Origin: Staphylococcus schleiferi
GTDB lineage: Bacteria > Bacillota > Bacilli > Staphylococcales > Staphylococcaceae
Assembly (NCBI RefSeq): GCF_900458895.1
Contig: NZ_LR962863.1
Location: 496,001-560,000, forward strand
Length of the DNA: 64,000 nucleotides
Direction: 5' to 3'
Under the pieces are notes generated by a model. The model saw only the letters and a program-made list of their open reading frames with translations, was not told the DNA's origin and made no database searches. Numbering within the stretch: position 1 is the first letter of the stretch; every line of letters begins with the position of its first letter. Both the position numbers and the translations under genes were made by a program. Below are positions 48,505 through 58,485 of this stretch, in pieces.

Positions 48505-48870
48505 ATTAAGTAGAGCTAAGATGATTTATCATAAAAATTGTCTTAGCGCTTTCTTCTTATGATAAAAACTTCGTATTGTATGACGTTGCTTTCCGAGGGG
48601 ACAGCCTCAGCCTGTAGTCTTCGGTTCGTCCTGTTCCCTCAGGCGTCTCGTCATCCATACTTCGTTTATGCATATAATCATTCACTATTAGAGTTAAGAA
48701 CAAGTCGATTTTGTGAAGTCTAGTCAGCTTTGCGGGGGCAATACAACGAAATATTTGTTGCACATGATATTTCTGTATTGCGCTCAAAATCCAATTTACT
48801 TTCACCAAGTTACTGCCGCATCTCAGCCAAATTGAGTTGAGCATTTAGCCGTTAAGCAAGCGATTTAGAA
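48505..48870 (+). repeat. Modular palindromic repeat, copy E (long form)
   Basis: The 39-base palindrome at 48512-48550 is followed by TTATGATAAAAACTTCG, the hairpin block GAGGGGACAG/CTGTTCCCTC (48595-48640), a shared block with ATTAGAGTTAAGAACAAG, the block GTGAAGTCTAGTCAGC onward (48713-48797) holding a hairpin GCAATACA/TGTATTGC, and the 3' block CAGCCAAATTGAGTTGAG with TAAGCAAGCG. Blocks from 48713 on are nearly identical to copy F. Confidence 0.75.
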
Positions 48871-48915
48871 CCACGTGTGAGGTATGAAAAAGCATAGGGA
48901 TTCCAGTTAATGAAA

Positions 48916-48959
48916 TAGGTAAATCCCTAATAGGATACGCTTGTGAATAAATGTACAAT
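48916..48959 (+). promoter_or_regulatory. narG promoter with NreC-like operator
   Basis: TAGGTAAATCCCTA (48916-48929) matches 13 of 14 positions of TAGGGN4CCCTA. TACAAT at 48954-48959 is the probable -10, which places the palindrome near -43, a normal activator position. An imperfect second half (TAGGGATTCC) lies just upstream. Confidence 0.55.
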
Positions 48960-49000
48960 ATGGGTGATGACTGAAGTCTATGTGTAAGAGGAGGATGACA

Positions 49001-52000
49001 ATGGCTAGATTTGGACTGAATTTTTTTTAAGCCTACTGAAAAATTTAACGGGAATTGGTCGGTATTAGAACACAAAAGTCGTGAATGGGAAAAAAATGTA
49101 TCGAGAAAGATGGAGTCATGACAAAGTAGTCCGCACAACGCATGGCGTGAACTGTACAGGCTCATGCTCATGGAAAGTCTTTGTGAAAAATGGTGTGATT
49201 ACTTGGGAGAATCAACAAATTGACTATCCAAGTTGCGGACCAGATATGCCAGAATTTGAACCACGAGGTTGTCCACGTGGCGCTTCATTCTCCTGGTATG
49301 AATATAGTCCACTCCGTGTAAAGTATCCTTACGTTCGTGGAAAGTTATGGGAATTATGGACAGAAGCGTTGGAAACGTATCAAGATCCAATTAAAGCATG
49401 GGCCTCAATTGTAGAAAACGAAGAAAAAGCACGTATATATAAGTCAGCACGCGGTAAAGGTGGACATGTCCGTGCGAGCTGGAAAGATGTGGCACAACTT
49501 ATTTCAGCTCAATTGATTTATACAATCAAAAAAGATGGACCTGACAGAATCGCAGGATTTACGCCAATTCCAGCGATGTCTATGATTAGTTACGCGGCAG
49601 GTGCACGTTTTATTTCGCTATTAGGTGGAGAAATGTTGAGTTTCTATGATTGGTATGCGGATTTACCGCCAGCATCACCGCAAATTTGGGGTGAACAAAC
49701 AGATGTACCAGAATCGAGCGACTGGTACAATGCGAGCTATATTATGATGTGGGGTTCAAACGTCCCACTCACTCGGACACCAGACGCACACTTTATGACT
49801 GAAGTTCGATATAAAGGGGCTAAAGTCGTTTCTGTCGCGCCAGACTATGCTGAAAATGTAAAGTTTGCCGATAACTGGTTGGCTCCTAATCCAGGTACAG
49901 ATGCAGCGTTGGCACAAGCAATGACGCATGTTATTTTACAAACTTACTACGAAGATGAACCTTCAGAAATGTTTATCAACTATGCCAAACAATATACAGA
50001 TATGCCGTTTATAATTCGATTAGATCAAGATGATAAAGGTTACAAAGCGGGACGTTTCCTCCGTTCAAGTGACTTTGGCAGTCAGTCTGAGAATAGTGAA
50101 TGGAAACCGGTTGTTTTAGATTCTTTGACAGACACGATTCAAGTTCCAAATGGGACAATGGGTCAACGTTGGGAAGATGGCAAACAATGGAACTTAAAAC
50201 TAGAAAATGAAGCGGGCGCTAAAATTGATCCTGCAATGACAGTTGCAACGGGTGACTTTGAGTACATCATAATTCAATTCCCATATTTTGATAATGCGGG
50301 CAATGGCGTATTTGAGCGTGTGATTCCAGTGCGTAAAGTAACGTTAGCGAACGGTGAAGAAACGTACATCGCAACCGTTTATGATTTAATGGCAAGTCAA
50401 TACGGTGTGAAACGTTTTAATCATGAACTAGAATCAAAAGGTTTTGATGATGCGGCTTCTTTCTATACACCTGCTTGGCAAGAGAAGATTACAGGTGTCA
50501 AAGCGAATGTTGTGACACAAGTGGCAAAAGAATTTGCGCAAAATGCCATCGATACAGGTGGACGTTCCATGATTATTATGGGCGCAGGAATTAACCATTG
50601 GTTTAATTCAGACACCATTTATCGTTCTGTATTAAACTTAGTCGTTTTATGTGGCTGTCAAGGCGTGAATGGTGGCGGATGGGCGCATTATGTTGGACAA
50701 GAAAAGTGTCGTCCGATTGAAGGTTGGAATACGATTGCTTTCGCTAAAGACTGGCAAGGGCCACCGCGTTTACAAAATGGAACAAGCTGGTTTTACTTTG
50801 CGACAGACCAATGGAAATATGAAGAGTCAGGTGTAGATCGCTTAGCTTCGCCACTTGCAGAGAATATCAAATTACAACATCCTGCTGATTATAATGTTTT
50901 AGCTGCACGCAATGGCTGGTTACCTTCTTATCCGCAGTTTGACCGCAATAGTCTTTTATGGGGAGAAGAAGCACGCGATGCGGGAGAATTTAATAATGAA
51001 GCCATTTTAAAACGTGCCATTGAAGATGTGAAATCACGTAAAACAAAATTTGCGGTTGAAAATCCAGATTTACGTAAAAATCATCCGAAGACTTTATTTG
51101 TTTGGCGCTCGAATTTGATTTCAAGTTCTGCTAAAGGTCAAGAATACTTTATGAAACATTTACTAGGTGCAAAATCAGCATTAATGGCTGAGCCAAATGA
51201 AACGGATCGACCTGAAGAGATTGAGTGGGGAGAAGATACAGTAGGTAAACTTGATCTCCTTGTTTCTTTAGACTTCCGTATGACGGCAACGCCTTTATAT
51301 TCTGACATTGTTTTACCAGCGGCCACTTGGTATGAAAAACATGATATCTCTTCAACAGATATGCATCCTTTCATTCACCCATTCAATCCGGCAATCGACC
51401 CTTTATGGGAATCACGTTCAGACTGGGATATTTTCAAAACGATTAGCCGAACATTCTCTGAAATGGCTCGTGTTCACCTTACTGGTACTTATAAAGATGT
51501 TGTAACATCACCGCTCGCACACGACTCTAAGCAAGAAATCTCACTTGCTTACGGTAAAGTGCACGACTGGACAAAAGGTGAAATTGAACCAATTCCGGGT
51601 CAAACGATGCCAGGCTTTGCAGTGGTTGATCGTACTTATACTGACGTTTATGACAAATTTATTTCTGTAGGACCTTTACTAGAAAACGGTAAAGTGGGTG
51701 CTCATGGCGTGAGCTTTTCGGTCAAAGAACAATACGATGAACTTCGAAGCATGGTAGGGACATGGGAAGATGATTCGATTAAAAATAATAAACCGCGGAT
51801 TGATACAGCGCGTAAAGTAGCAGATGTGATTTTAAATGTTTCATCCGCATCAAATGGACGGGTCTCACAAAAATCTTATCAAGACTTAGAACGACAAACA
51901 GGGATGCCATTGAAAGATATTTCAGCAGAACGTGCATCTGAGAAAATTTCATTCTTAAATATCACATCACAACCGCGTGAAGTGATTCCAACAGCAGTCT

Positions 52001-52674
52001 TCCCGGGTTCGAACAAACAAGGTAGACGTTATTCTCCGTTTACAACGAATATTGAGCGACTCGTGCCATTTAGAACGTTAACAGGACGCCAAAGTTTCTA
52101 TATTGATCATGAAGTTTTCCAACAATTTGGTGAAGCGTTACCTGTTTATAAACCAACATTACCACCAATGGTATTTGGAACGAAGGATAAGCCTGTTAAA
52201 GGTGGCGTCGATACGCTCGTACTTCGCTATTTAACACCACATGGAAAATGGAATATCCATTCAACATACCAAGATAACCAACATATGTTGACGTTGTTCC
52301 GTGGGGGGCCGACGGTATGGATTTCAAATGAAGACGCAGCACAACATGACATTAATGATAATGATTGGTTAGAAGTGTATAACCGTAATGGTGTAGTCAC
52401 AGCGCGTGCAGTTGTGTCACATCGGATGCCTCGAGGCACAATGTATATGTATCATGCACAGGATAAACATATTGAAACACCGGGATCTGAAATTTCGGGA
52501 ACACGTGGTGGATCGCACAATGCGCCAACGCGTATTCACTTAAAACCGACACAATTAATGGGGGGCTATGCCCAAATCAGTTATTCATTCAATTATTATG
52601 GTCCAATTGGGAACCAACGGGATGTATACGTGGCAGTGAGAAAGATGAAAGAGGTGGATTGGCTTGAAGATTAA
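49001..52674 (+). pseudogene. narG: Respiratory nitrate reductase alpha subunit, two frameshifts near the N-terminus
   Basis: Membrane-bound, molybdenum-cofactor catalytic subunit reducing nitrate to nitrite. The expected start MARFGLNFF is at ATG 49001 behind GAGGAGGATGACA. One T too many in a run of eight (49021-49028) and one A too many in a run of seven (49090-49096) shift the frame twice; with both removed the protein reads FFKPTEKFNGNWSVLEHK and continues WEKMYRERWSHD, about 1223 residues, normal length. From 49.1 kb on the frame is open. The Mo-bisMGD type II signature and the His/Cys cluster ligands (HGVNCTGSCSW) are intact, as is YNRNGVVTARAVVSHR near the end. Operon narGHJI-nreABC. 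A GTG/ATG start at 49.1 kb would lack the leader. Confidence 0.93.
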
Positions 52675-54220
52675 GGCGCAAGTGGCAATGGTTCTGAACT
52701 TAGACAAATGTATCGGATGTCATACATGTAGTGTGACGTGTAAAAGTACTTGGACAAATCGACCTGGCGCAGAATATATGTGGTTTAACAATGTAGAAAC
52801 AAAACCGGGTATCGGCTATCCAAAACGATGGGAAGATCAAGAACAATACAAAGGGGGATGGACATTAAACAAAAAAGGTAAGCTGGAGTTAAAGTCAGGA
52901 ACACGCTTGAACAAAATAGCACTTGGTAAAATTTTCTATAACCCAGATATGCCAGTGATTAAAGATTACTATGAACCTTGGACATATAACTATGAGCACT
53001 TAACAACAGCTAAACCTGCCCAACATTCTCCAGTCGCAAAAGCCCATTCATTGATGACAGGACAGCGCATGGACTTAGACTGGGGTCCTAACTGGGAAGA
53101 CGACTTAGCAGGCGGACATATTACGGGCCCTCAAGATCCTAACATTCAAAAAATTGAAGAAGAAATTAAATTTAACTTTGATCAAACGTTTATGATGTAT
53201 TTACCTCGCCTTTGTGAACATTGCTTAAACCCAAGCTGTGTCGCATCTTGTCCATCTGGGGCAATGTACAAGCGTGATGAAGACGGTATCGTCTTAGTTG
53301 ATCAAGAAGCGTGTCGTGGTTGGCGTTACTGTATGACAGGTTGTCCTTATAAAAAAGTATACTTCAACTGGAAAACAAATAAAGCAGAAAAATGTACATT
53401 TTGTTTCCCTCGTGTGGAAGCAGGAATTCCGACAGTTTGTTCTGAAACATGTACAGGTCGTATGCGTTATTTAGGGGTCCTATTATACGATGCGGATCGC
53501 GTTCAAGAAGCAGCTTCTGCTGAAAATGAACAAGACTTATATGAAAAACAATTGGATTTATTTTTGAATCCTTATGACGAAGCGGTTATTGAACAAGCTG
53601 AGAAAGATGGTATTTCTCAAGAATGGATTGAAGCAGCTCAAAATTCACCGATTTATAAATTGGCAATCGAATATAAGTTAGCGTTTCCATTACATCCAGA
53701 ATATCGTACAATGCCGATGGTTTGGTATTGTCCGCCATTAAGTCCAATAATGAATTATTTTGAAGGACAAAATGCCGGAAACAATCCTGATGCTATCTTC
53801 CCAGCAATTGAAGAAATGCGCTTGCCTGTTCAATATTTAGCAGAACTTTTCACAGCTGGCGATACAAAAGCTGTGAAAGGATCACTTCAACGTATGGCTA
53901 TGATGAGAAGTTATATGCGTGCACAAAATACAGGTCGTGAGTTTGACATGTCTCGCTTAGAACGTGTCGGTCTCACAGAAAGACAAGCAAAAGACATGTA
54001 CCGTTTGTTGGCGATTGCGAAACATGAAGATCGCTTTGTGATTCCAACGTCACATAAAGAGCAATACATGGACACTTATGCAGCGCAAGGCAGTCAAGGC
54101 TATGGTGGTGAACATTTCGGCGCGAACTGTGATGGTTGTGGTGTGCCTGTAGGTGCAGGTGGTAAAACAGGACGTGAAATTTATAACGACAATTTCTATG
54201 GAGGGATTTTCCGTGATTAA
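52664..54220 (+). CDS. narH: Respiratory nitrate reductase beta subunit
   Basis: 518-residue electron-transfer subunit with four cysteine clusters: CIGCHTCSVTCKSTW, CEHCLNPSCVASCPSG, CRGWRYCMTGCPYKK and CTFCFPRVEAGIPTVCSETC. The Trp in CRGWRYC marks the [3Fe-4S] site. It starts with TTG 52664, overlapping narG by 11 bases, eight bases after GAGGTGG; the unusual start is dictated by this ribosome site. Confidence 0.95.
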   Translation: MKIKAQVAMVLNLDKCIGCHTCSVTCKSTWTNRPGAEYMWFNNVETKPGIGYPKRWEDQEQYKGGWTLNKKGKLELKSGTRLNKIALGKIFYNPDMPVIKDYYEPWTYNYEHLTTAKPAQHSPVAKAHSLMTGQRMDLDWGPNWEDDLAGGHITGPQDPNIQKIEEEIKFNFDQTFMMYLPRLCEHCLNPSCVASCPSGAMYKRDEDGIVLVDQEACRGWRYCMTGCPYKKVYFNWKTNKAEKCTFCFPRVEAGIPTVCSETCTGRMRYLGVLLYDADRVQEAASAENEQDLYEKQLDLFLNPYDEAVIEQAEKDGISQEWIEAAQNSPIYKLAIEYKLAFPLHPEYRTMPMVWYCPPLSPIMNYFEGQNAGNNPDAIFPAIEEMRLPVQYLAELFTAGDTKAVKGSLQRMAMMRSYMRAQNTGREFDMSRLERVGLTERQAKDMYRLLAIAKHEDRFVIPTSHKEQYMDTYAAQGSQGYGGEHFGANCDGCGVPVGAGGKTGREIYNDNFYGGIFRD

Positions 54221-54788
54221 TCTTGATCGGCTGAACAGCTATAAAGAGACGCTCGGTTACATGAGCCAGCAGTTAATTTTTCCAGAAAAGTTAACCTTCC
54301 ATCCTAAAGTCTTTGAAGAAATTTTTCATGAAGCGCACCCTGCCTATCCCTATGTCAAACAATATCGAGAAGAAATGTATGAAAAGAGTTTATCTGAAAT
54401 TCAAATGCTTTATACCGATACGTTTGATTTTAATAAAAAAGCGACACTCTACATGACATTTAATCAATTTGATACACAAAAAGAACGCGGACAAATGTTA
54501 GCAAAATTAAAAGTGCTTTATGAAATGTTTGGCCTAGAGATGCCTTCATCTGAGCTGTCAGATTATTTACCATTGATGTTGGAGTTCTTATACGCTGCCC
54601 AATTTGACGGGGATGACAGGGCACAAGAAAATGCACAATTATTAGTGATGATTATTGAAGATGGCACGTATCCGATGATGAAATATCTTGAAGAAAAAGG
54701 CAATCCTTATCGTCACTTAATTAAAGGTCTTAGAGAAACGTTAAAGCAATGCATTGTACAAGTCGAAGAGGTGAGACATCATGTTTAA
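54213..54788 (+). CDS. narJ: Nitrate reductase molybdenum cofactor assembly chaperone
   Basis: 191 residues, all helical, TorD/NarJ family. Needed to insert the cofactor and clusters in NarG before membrane attachment. Start GTG 54213, overlapping the narH stop, eight bases after GGAGGG. Overlaps narI by 8 bases. Confidence 0.92.
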   Translation: MINLDRLNSYKETLGYMSQQLIFPEKLTFHPKVFEEIFHEAHPAYPYVKQYREEMYEKSLSEIQMLYTDTFDFNKKATLYMTFNQFDTQKERGQMLAKLKVLYEMFGLEMPSSELSDYLPLMLEFLYAAQFDGDDRAQENAQLLVMIIEDGTYPMMKYLEEKGNPYRHLIKGLRETLKQCIVQVEEVRHHV

Positions 54789-55458
54789 TCAATTTTTATG
54801 GGTGATTTTCCCGTACCTCTGTCTTGCAATCTTTGTGATTGGTCATATTGTTCGCTACCAATATGATCAGTTTTCATGGACTGCAAAATCGAGTGAATTT
54901 ATTGAAAAGAAGCAACTTAAATGGGGCAGTCTCATGTTTCATTTAGGGATTATTCCTGTATTTTTCGGTCATGTCGTTGGATTGTTGATTCCAGCACATT
55001 GGTTAACGGCAATCGGTGTGAACAATCATATCTACCATATCGGAGCGGTGTATATCGGAAGTATTTTTGGTATAATAACGTTAATCGGTATGTTGTTGTT
55101 AACTGCAAGACGCGTGACTAAACAAAATGTGCGCCGTTTAAGCTCTGCATCAGACATTTTTGTCAATTTCTTATTGTTATTAATTGTTTTTATTGGATGT
55201 TATGCCACATTAGTGACAAATGCAACGACACCTGACTTTGATTATCGACAAACGATTTCAATATGGTTTAGAGGTTTATTTACGTTGCGCCCTGATGCAA
55301 GTCTCATGGTAAGTGTTCCGTTAACATTTAAATTGCATATTTTACTTGGCTTTACGATTATGGCATGTTGGCCGTTCACACGTCTTGTGCACGTGTGGAG
55401 TGTCCCTTTATCTTACGCGAGTCGCAGTTATATTATTTATCGTAAACACAAAATTTAA
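54781..55458 (+). CDS. narI: Respiratory nitrate reductase gamma subunit (cytochrome b)
   Basis: 225 residues, five helices, binds two haems b and menaquinol. Haem-ligand histidines are seen in GHIVRYQYDQFSW, FHLGIIPVFFGHVVG and KLHILLGF / RLVHVWS. Start overlaps narJ and is preceded by GAGGTGAGACATC. Confidence 0.93.
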   Translation: MFNQFLWVIFPYLCLAIFVIGHIVRYQYDQFSWTAKSSEFIEKKQLKWGSLMFHLGIIPVFFGHVVGLLIPAHWLTAIGVNNHIYHIGAVYIGSIFGIITLIGMLLLTARRVTKQNVRRLSSASDIFVNFLLLLIVFIGCYATLVTNATTPDFDYRQTISIWFRGLFTLRPDASLMVSVPLTFKLHILLGFTIMACWPFTRLVHVWSVPLSYASRSYIIYRKHKI

Positions 55459-55473
55459 ATTGGAGTGATGACC

Positions 55474-55935
55474 GTGAACCAGATTGATTTTTCTCAACAT
55501 GATTATCAAGATGAAATAGATAGAATACGTCATGAATATGAGTTTGACTTTGCCGGTATCGCATTACCTTCAGAAGATCATGTTGGCACAAAGATCAAAT
55601 GGCGTTACGTGTCAGGCAACTTAAATGAGCGTTATCAACGCATCGTCTTACGTCATGGTCATGGTGTGGCGGGTAATGTGATGAAGACAGGGAAGCCTAT
55701 GGTAATTCCAGATACGACACATCATGAAATTCAAAGTTCACTTTTTAACTTTCCAATCTTAATGAGTGAACAGATTACCGCATTAATTGCCATACCTCTA
55801 TGGCATAATCACCGTGTGAAAGGTGTGCTCTTATTAGGCCAACGTAATCAAAAACCGTTGCCTCAGATTGCACGTGACTTGTCGTTAATTAAAGGTATTG
55901 GTGGTTTAACGAGTGAAGATAAGGTGATGTTATGA
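55474..55935 (+). CDS. nreA: Nitrate sensor NreA (GAF domain)
   Basis: 153-residue GAF-domain protein that binds nitrate and controls the NreB kinase. Sequence shows the GAF core (LRHGHGVAGNVMKTGKPMVI, EQITALIAIPLWHNHRVKGVLLLG). I prefer GTG 55474, eight bases after TTGGAG, over the ATG at 55468 which is only two bases from it. It overlaps nreB by 4 bases and follows narI after 15 bases. Confidence 0.88.
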   Translation: MNQIDFSQHDYQDEIDRIRHEYEFDFAGIALPSEDHVGTKIKWRYVSGNLNERYQRIVLRHGHGVAGNVMKTGKPMVIPDTTHHEIQSSLFNFPILMSEQITALIAIPLWHNHRVKGVLLLGQRNQKPLPQIARDLSLIKGIGGLTSEDKVML

Positions 55936-56975
55936 TGACAGAAAAGACACATGATTTATTGTCGTTCTTATTGTCGTATTACCATACGACGTCAGAAATG
56001 ATTATTTTTATTGACCGCAATGGTAAAGTGATTTATATGAATGAAGCAGCGAAACGTATCATCTCGCCAGATAATGATATGAGCGGCATTTCTAATACAA
56101 TATGTGGCCGATGTGAAGGCTATACCAATGAACATGATTTACGTACATGTCAAAACTGTTTTTTACATTCAGAAACGTTAGGGAATACGACTTTTCAAGT
56201 TTTTATGAAGACGACCGACAATAAAATCGAGCCTTTTACAGCCACATATCAAACGATTGATGAAGCACAACAGATTAAGGCGTTTACGTTACAAAATGTC
56301 ACAGCACAACTGCAAAGACAAGAAGAACTTTATCAACGTAACATGATTCAAAAGACGATTGCAGCACAAGAAAATGAGCGGAAACGTATCTCTAGAGAAC
56401 TGCATGATGGTGTAGTTCAAGAGTTGATTAATGTGAATGTTGAAATGCGCTTGCTCAAATATCAGCAAGATATGGATTCATTATTAGCAAACTCTAGAAA
56501 TATTGAAGGCTTAATGACGAAATTAATTGATGATATTCGAAATTTATCATCAGAGTTGCGTCCTTCCTCTTTAGATGATTTAGGGTTAGATGCCGCATTC
56601 AAGTCTTACTTTAAGCAGCTTGAAAATAATTATGGATTAGTTGTGAATTATCACTTTGATATTGAACCAGAACGTTTTGATACTGAAATCGAAACCGTTG
56701 TCTATCGTATCGTTCAAGAAGCGGTTTTCAATGCGATGAAATATGCAGATGTTGATGATGTCGATGTCATCTTACGAAAAGACCAAAATTATCTCTATGC
56801 TGAAGTTTCAGATCAAGGTTTAGGTTTTGAACCGAGCGATTCGCCTAAAGGTTCTGGATTAGGCTTATATGGGATGTATGAACGTGCTGAGTTGGTCAAC
56901 GGGCATTTGAATATTGAAACGCAGAAAGGTAAAGGCACCATCGTATCGCTCGAAGTACCAATTAGTCAAAAGTGA
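55932..56975 (+). CDS. nreB: Oxygen-sensing histidine kinase NreB
   Basis: 347 residues: PAS domain with four cysteines (Cys58, Cys61, Cys73, Cys76; pattern C-x2-C-x11-C-x2-C) for the oxygen-labile [4Fe-4S] cluster; HisKA_3 dimerisation with phospho-acceptor His158 (SRELHDGVVQE); HATPase with GSGLGLYGM. The cytoplasmic kinase is active without oxygen. ATG 55935 is an alternative start. Overlaps nreA; 12 bases before nreC. Confidence 0.93.
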   Translation: MMTEKTHDLLSFLLSYYHTTSEMIIFIDRNGKVIYMNEAAKRIISPDNDMSGISNTICGRCEGYTNEHDLRTCQNCFLHSETLGNTTFQVFMKTTDNKIEPFTATYQTIDEAQQIKAFTLQNVTAQLQRQEELYQRNMIQKTIAAQENERKRISRELHDGVVQELINVNVEMRLLKYQQDMDSLLANSRNIEGLMTKLIDDIRNLSSELRPSSLDDLGLDAAFKSYFKQLENNYGLVVNYHFDIEPERFDTEIETVVYRIVQEAVFNAMKYADVDDVDVILRKDQNYLYAEVSDQGLGFEPSDSPKGSGLGLYGMYERAELVNGHLNIETQKGKGTIVSLEVPISQK

Positions 56976-56987
56976 GGGGAATAAAGC

Positions 56988-57638
56988 ATGAGAATCGTAA
57001 TTGCTGATGATCACGCCGTTGTACGTACAGGCTTTTCTATGATACTCAACTTTCAAGAGGATATGGAAGTGGTAGGGACGGCTGCCGATGGCGTAGAGGC
57101 GTATCAAAAAGTGATGAAATATGAGCCGGACGTACTCATTATGGATCTCAGTATGCCGCCGGGTGAATCAGGATTAATTGCGACGAGTAAAATCTTAGAT
57201 AGTTTTCCGAATACTAAAATTCTGATATTGACGATGTACGATGACGAAGAATATTTATTCCACGTCTTGCGAAGCGGGGCGAGTGGCTATATTTTAAAGA
57301 ATGCGCCAGATGAACAATTATTGTTAGCGATTCGCACGGTCTATCAAGGTCAAACTTATATTGATCCTAAAATGACGACGTCTTTAGTTAAAGAATTTGT
57401 TCAATCTTCACAAGATGAATCGTACTCAAATGACCCATTCAAGATTTTATCGAAACGTGAACTTGAAATTTTACCGTTAATTGCTAAAGGATATGGGAAT
57501 AAAGATATTGCTGAAAAGCTATTTGTCTCTGTTAAAACAGTAGAAGCGCATAAAACGCGTATTATGGATAAACTTAATTTAAAATCAAAGCCAGAGCTCG
57601 TGGAGTATGCATTAAAGAAAAAGCTATTAGATTTCTAG
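56988..57638 (+). CDS. nreC: NarL-type response regulator NreC
   Basis: 216 residues. Receiver domain with acidic pocket DDH and phospho-acceptor Asp53 (VLIMDLSMP), C-terminal LuxR HTH ([35 protein letters not shown]). Activates narG, nir and narT; candidate sites are found in front of all three in this window. Start after GGGGAATAAAGC. Followed by repeat copy F. Confidence 0.94.
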   Translation: MRIVIADDHAVVRTGFSMILNFQEDMEVVGTAADGVEAYQKVMKYEPDVLIMDLSMPPGESGLIATSKILDSFPNTKILILTMYDDEEYLFHVLRSGASGYILKNAPDEQLLLAIRTVYQGQTYIDPKMTTSLVKEFVQSSQDESYSNDPFKILSKRELEILPLIAKGYGNKDIAEKLFVSVKTVEAHKTRIMDKLNLKSKPELVEYALKKKLLDF

Positions 57639-57719
57639 TCGACGAAAATGAAGTGTTTTTTGAAGCATAAACAATTCCAATATACGGAGGGTTTTGAATA
57701 ATCAAAAGGTGTGTGTAAA

Positions 57720-58455
57720 AAAGTTCGGCACATCAATTACAAAATAAAAAGCGCTAAGATGATTTTTAATAGAAAATTGTCTTAGCGCTTTTTATATGAT
57801 GAAACTTCGTATTATATGACTTCGCTTTCCGAGGGGACAGCCTCAGCCTGTAATCTTCGGCTCGTCCTGTTCCCTCAGGAGTCTCGTCATAAATACTTCG
57901 TTTCTGCAAGTCACCATTCACTATTATAATTTTAAAAAAATAAGTCACTTTCGTATCATTTAATTAATAAAGATAAAAAATCCACGATATTTGTCCATAT
58001 CATAAACGTTTAGAATTTAAAAGGTACACATATCAAAATAAGCGATATTTAATTGATAATACCTTTACTTTGATACATCGCTCTAATTTTTACAGTTTTG
58101 ACTTTCTAAAAAGCTTTCATCGTCTCCTAAAATTGTCCTCTATACCTTTATGATTATGGCATGATTGCCACAATGAACGAGACGCTTGAGGGAAGAGTGA
58201 AAAAATTAAACTTGTCTACCTATTCTAATAGTGATTCATTGTTTTACGCAGTGGCTGTCTGACTTCACACGAGTTCAAACTTGCTTTTGTGAAGTCTAGT
58301 CAGCTTTGCGGGGGCAATACAACGAAATATTTGTTGCACATGATATTTCTGTAATGCGCCCAAAATCCAATTTGGCTTCATCAATTTTCAGCTTCAATTA
58401 AGCCAAATTTAGTTGAGACTTCAGCCCCTAAGCAAGCGAGTTCATGAAGGCAAGA
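57720..58455 (+). repeat. Modular palindromic repeat, copy F (long form)
   Basis: GGCACATCAATTACAAAATA, palindrome at 57750-57789, TATGATGAAACTTCG, hairpin block GAGGGGACAG/CTGTTCCCTC (57831-57876), the block TAAGTCACTTTCGTATCATT (about 57950), an unrelated stretch of about 300 bases with no gene, then the block starting GTGAAGTCTAGTCAGC (58289-58376) and the 3' block with TTAAGCCAAATTTAGTTGAG, CCCCTAAGCAAGCG (58394-58449). The first palindrome lies 110 bases past nreC and may terminate the nar-nre transcript. Confidence 0.75.
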
Positions 58456-58485
58456 TTATCAAAAATTGAAATGTTGGCTCTTTTG

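Noticed and set aside
48557..49171. Two minus-strand reading frames of 95 and 108 codons near the narG promoter
   Set aside because: One lies in repeat copy E and the other is the complement of the narG leader and N-terminus; no ribosome sites.
57766..57948. Minus-strand frame sharing DETPEGTGR.EDYRLRLSPRKA with the frame at 48.6 kb
   Set aside because: The apparent protein similarity arises only because both are translations of the same non-coding repeat block 2.
150..58455. Repeats read as a CRISPR array or STAR elements
   Set aside because: Copies are tens of kilobases apart, palindromic, with no spacers and no cas genes, and lack the STAR consensus.
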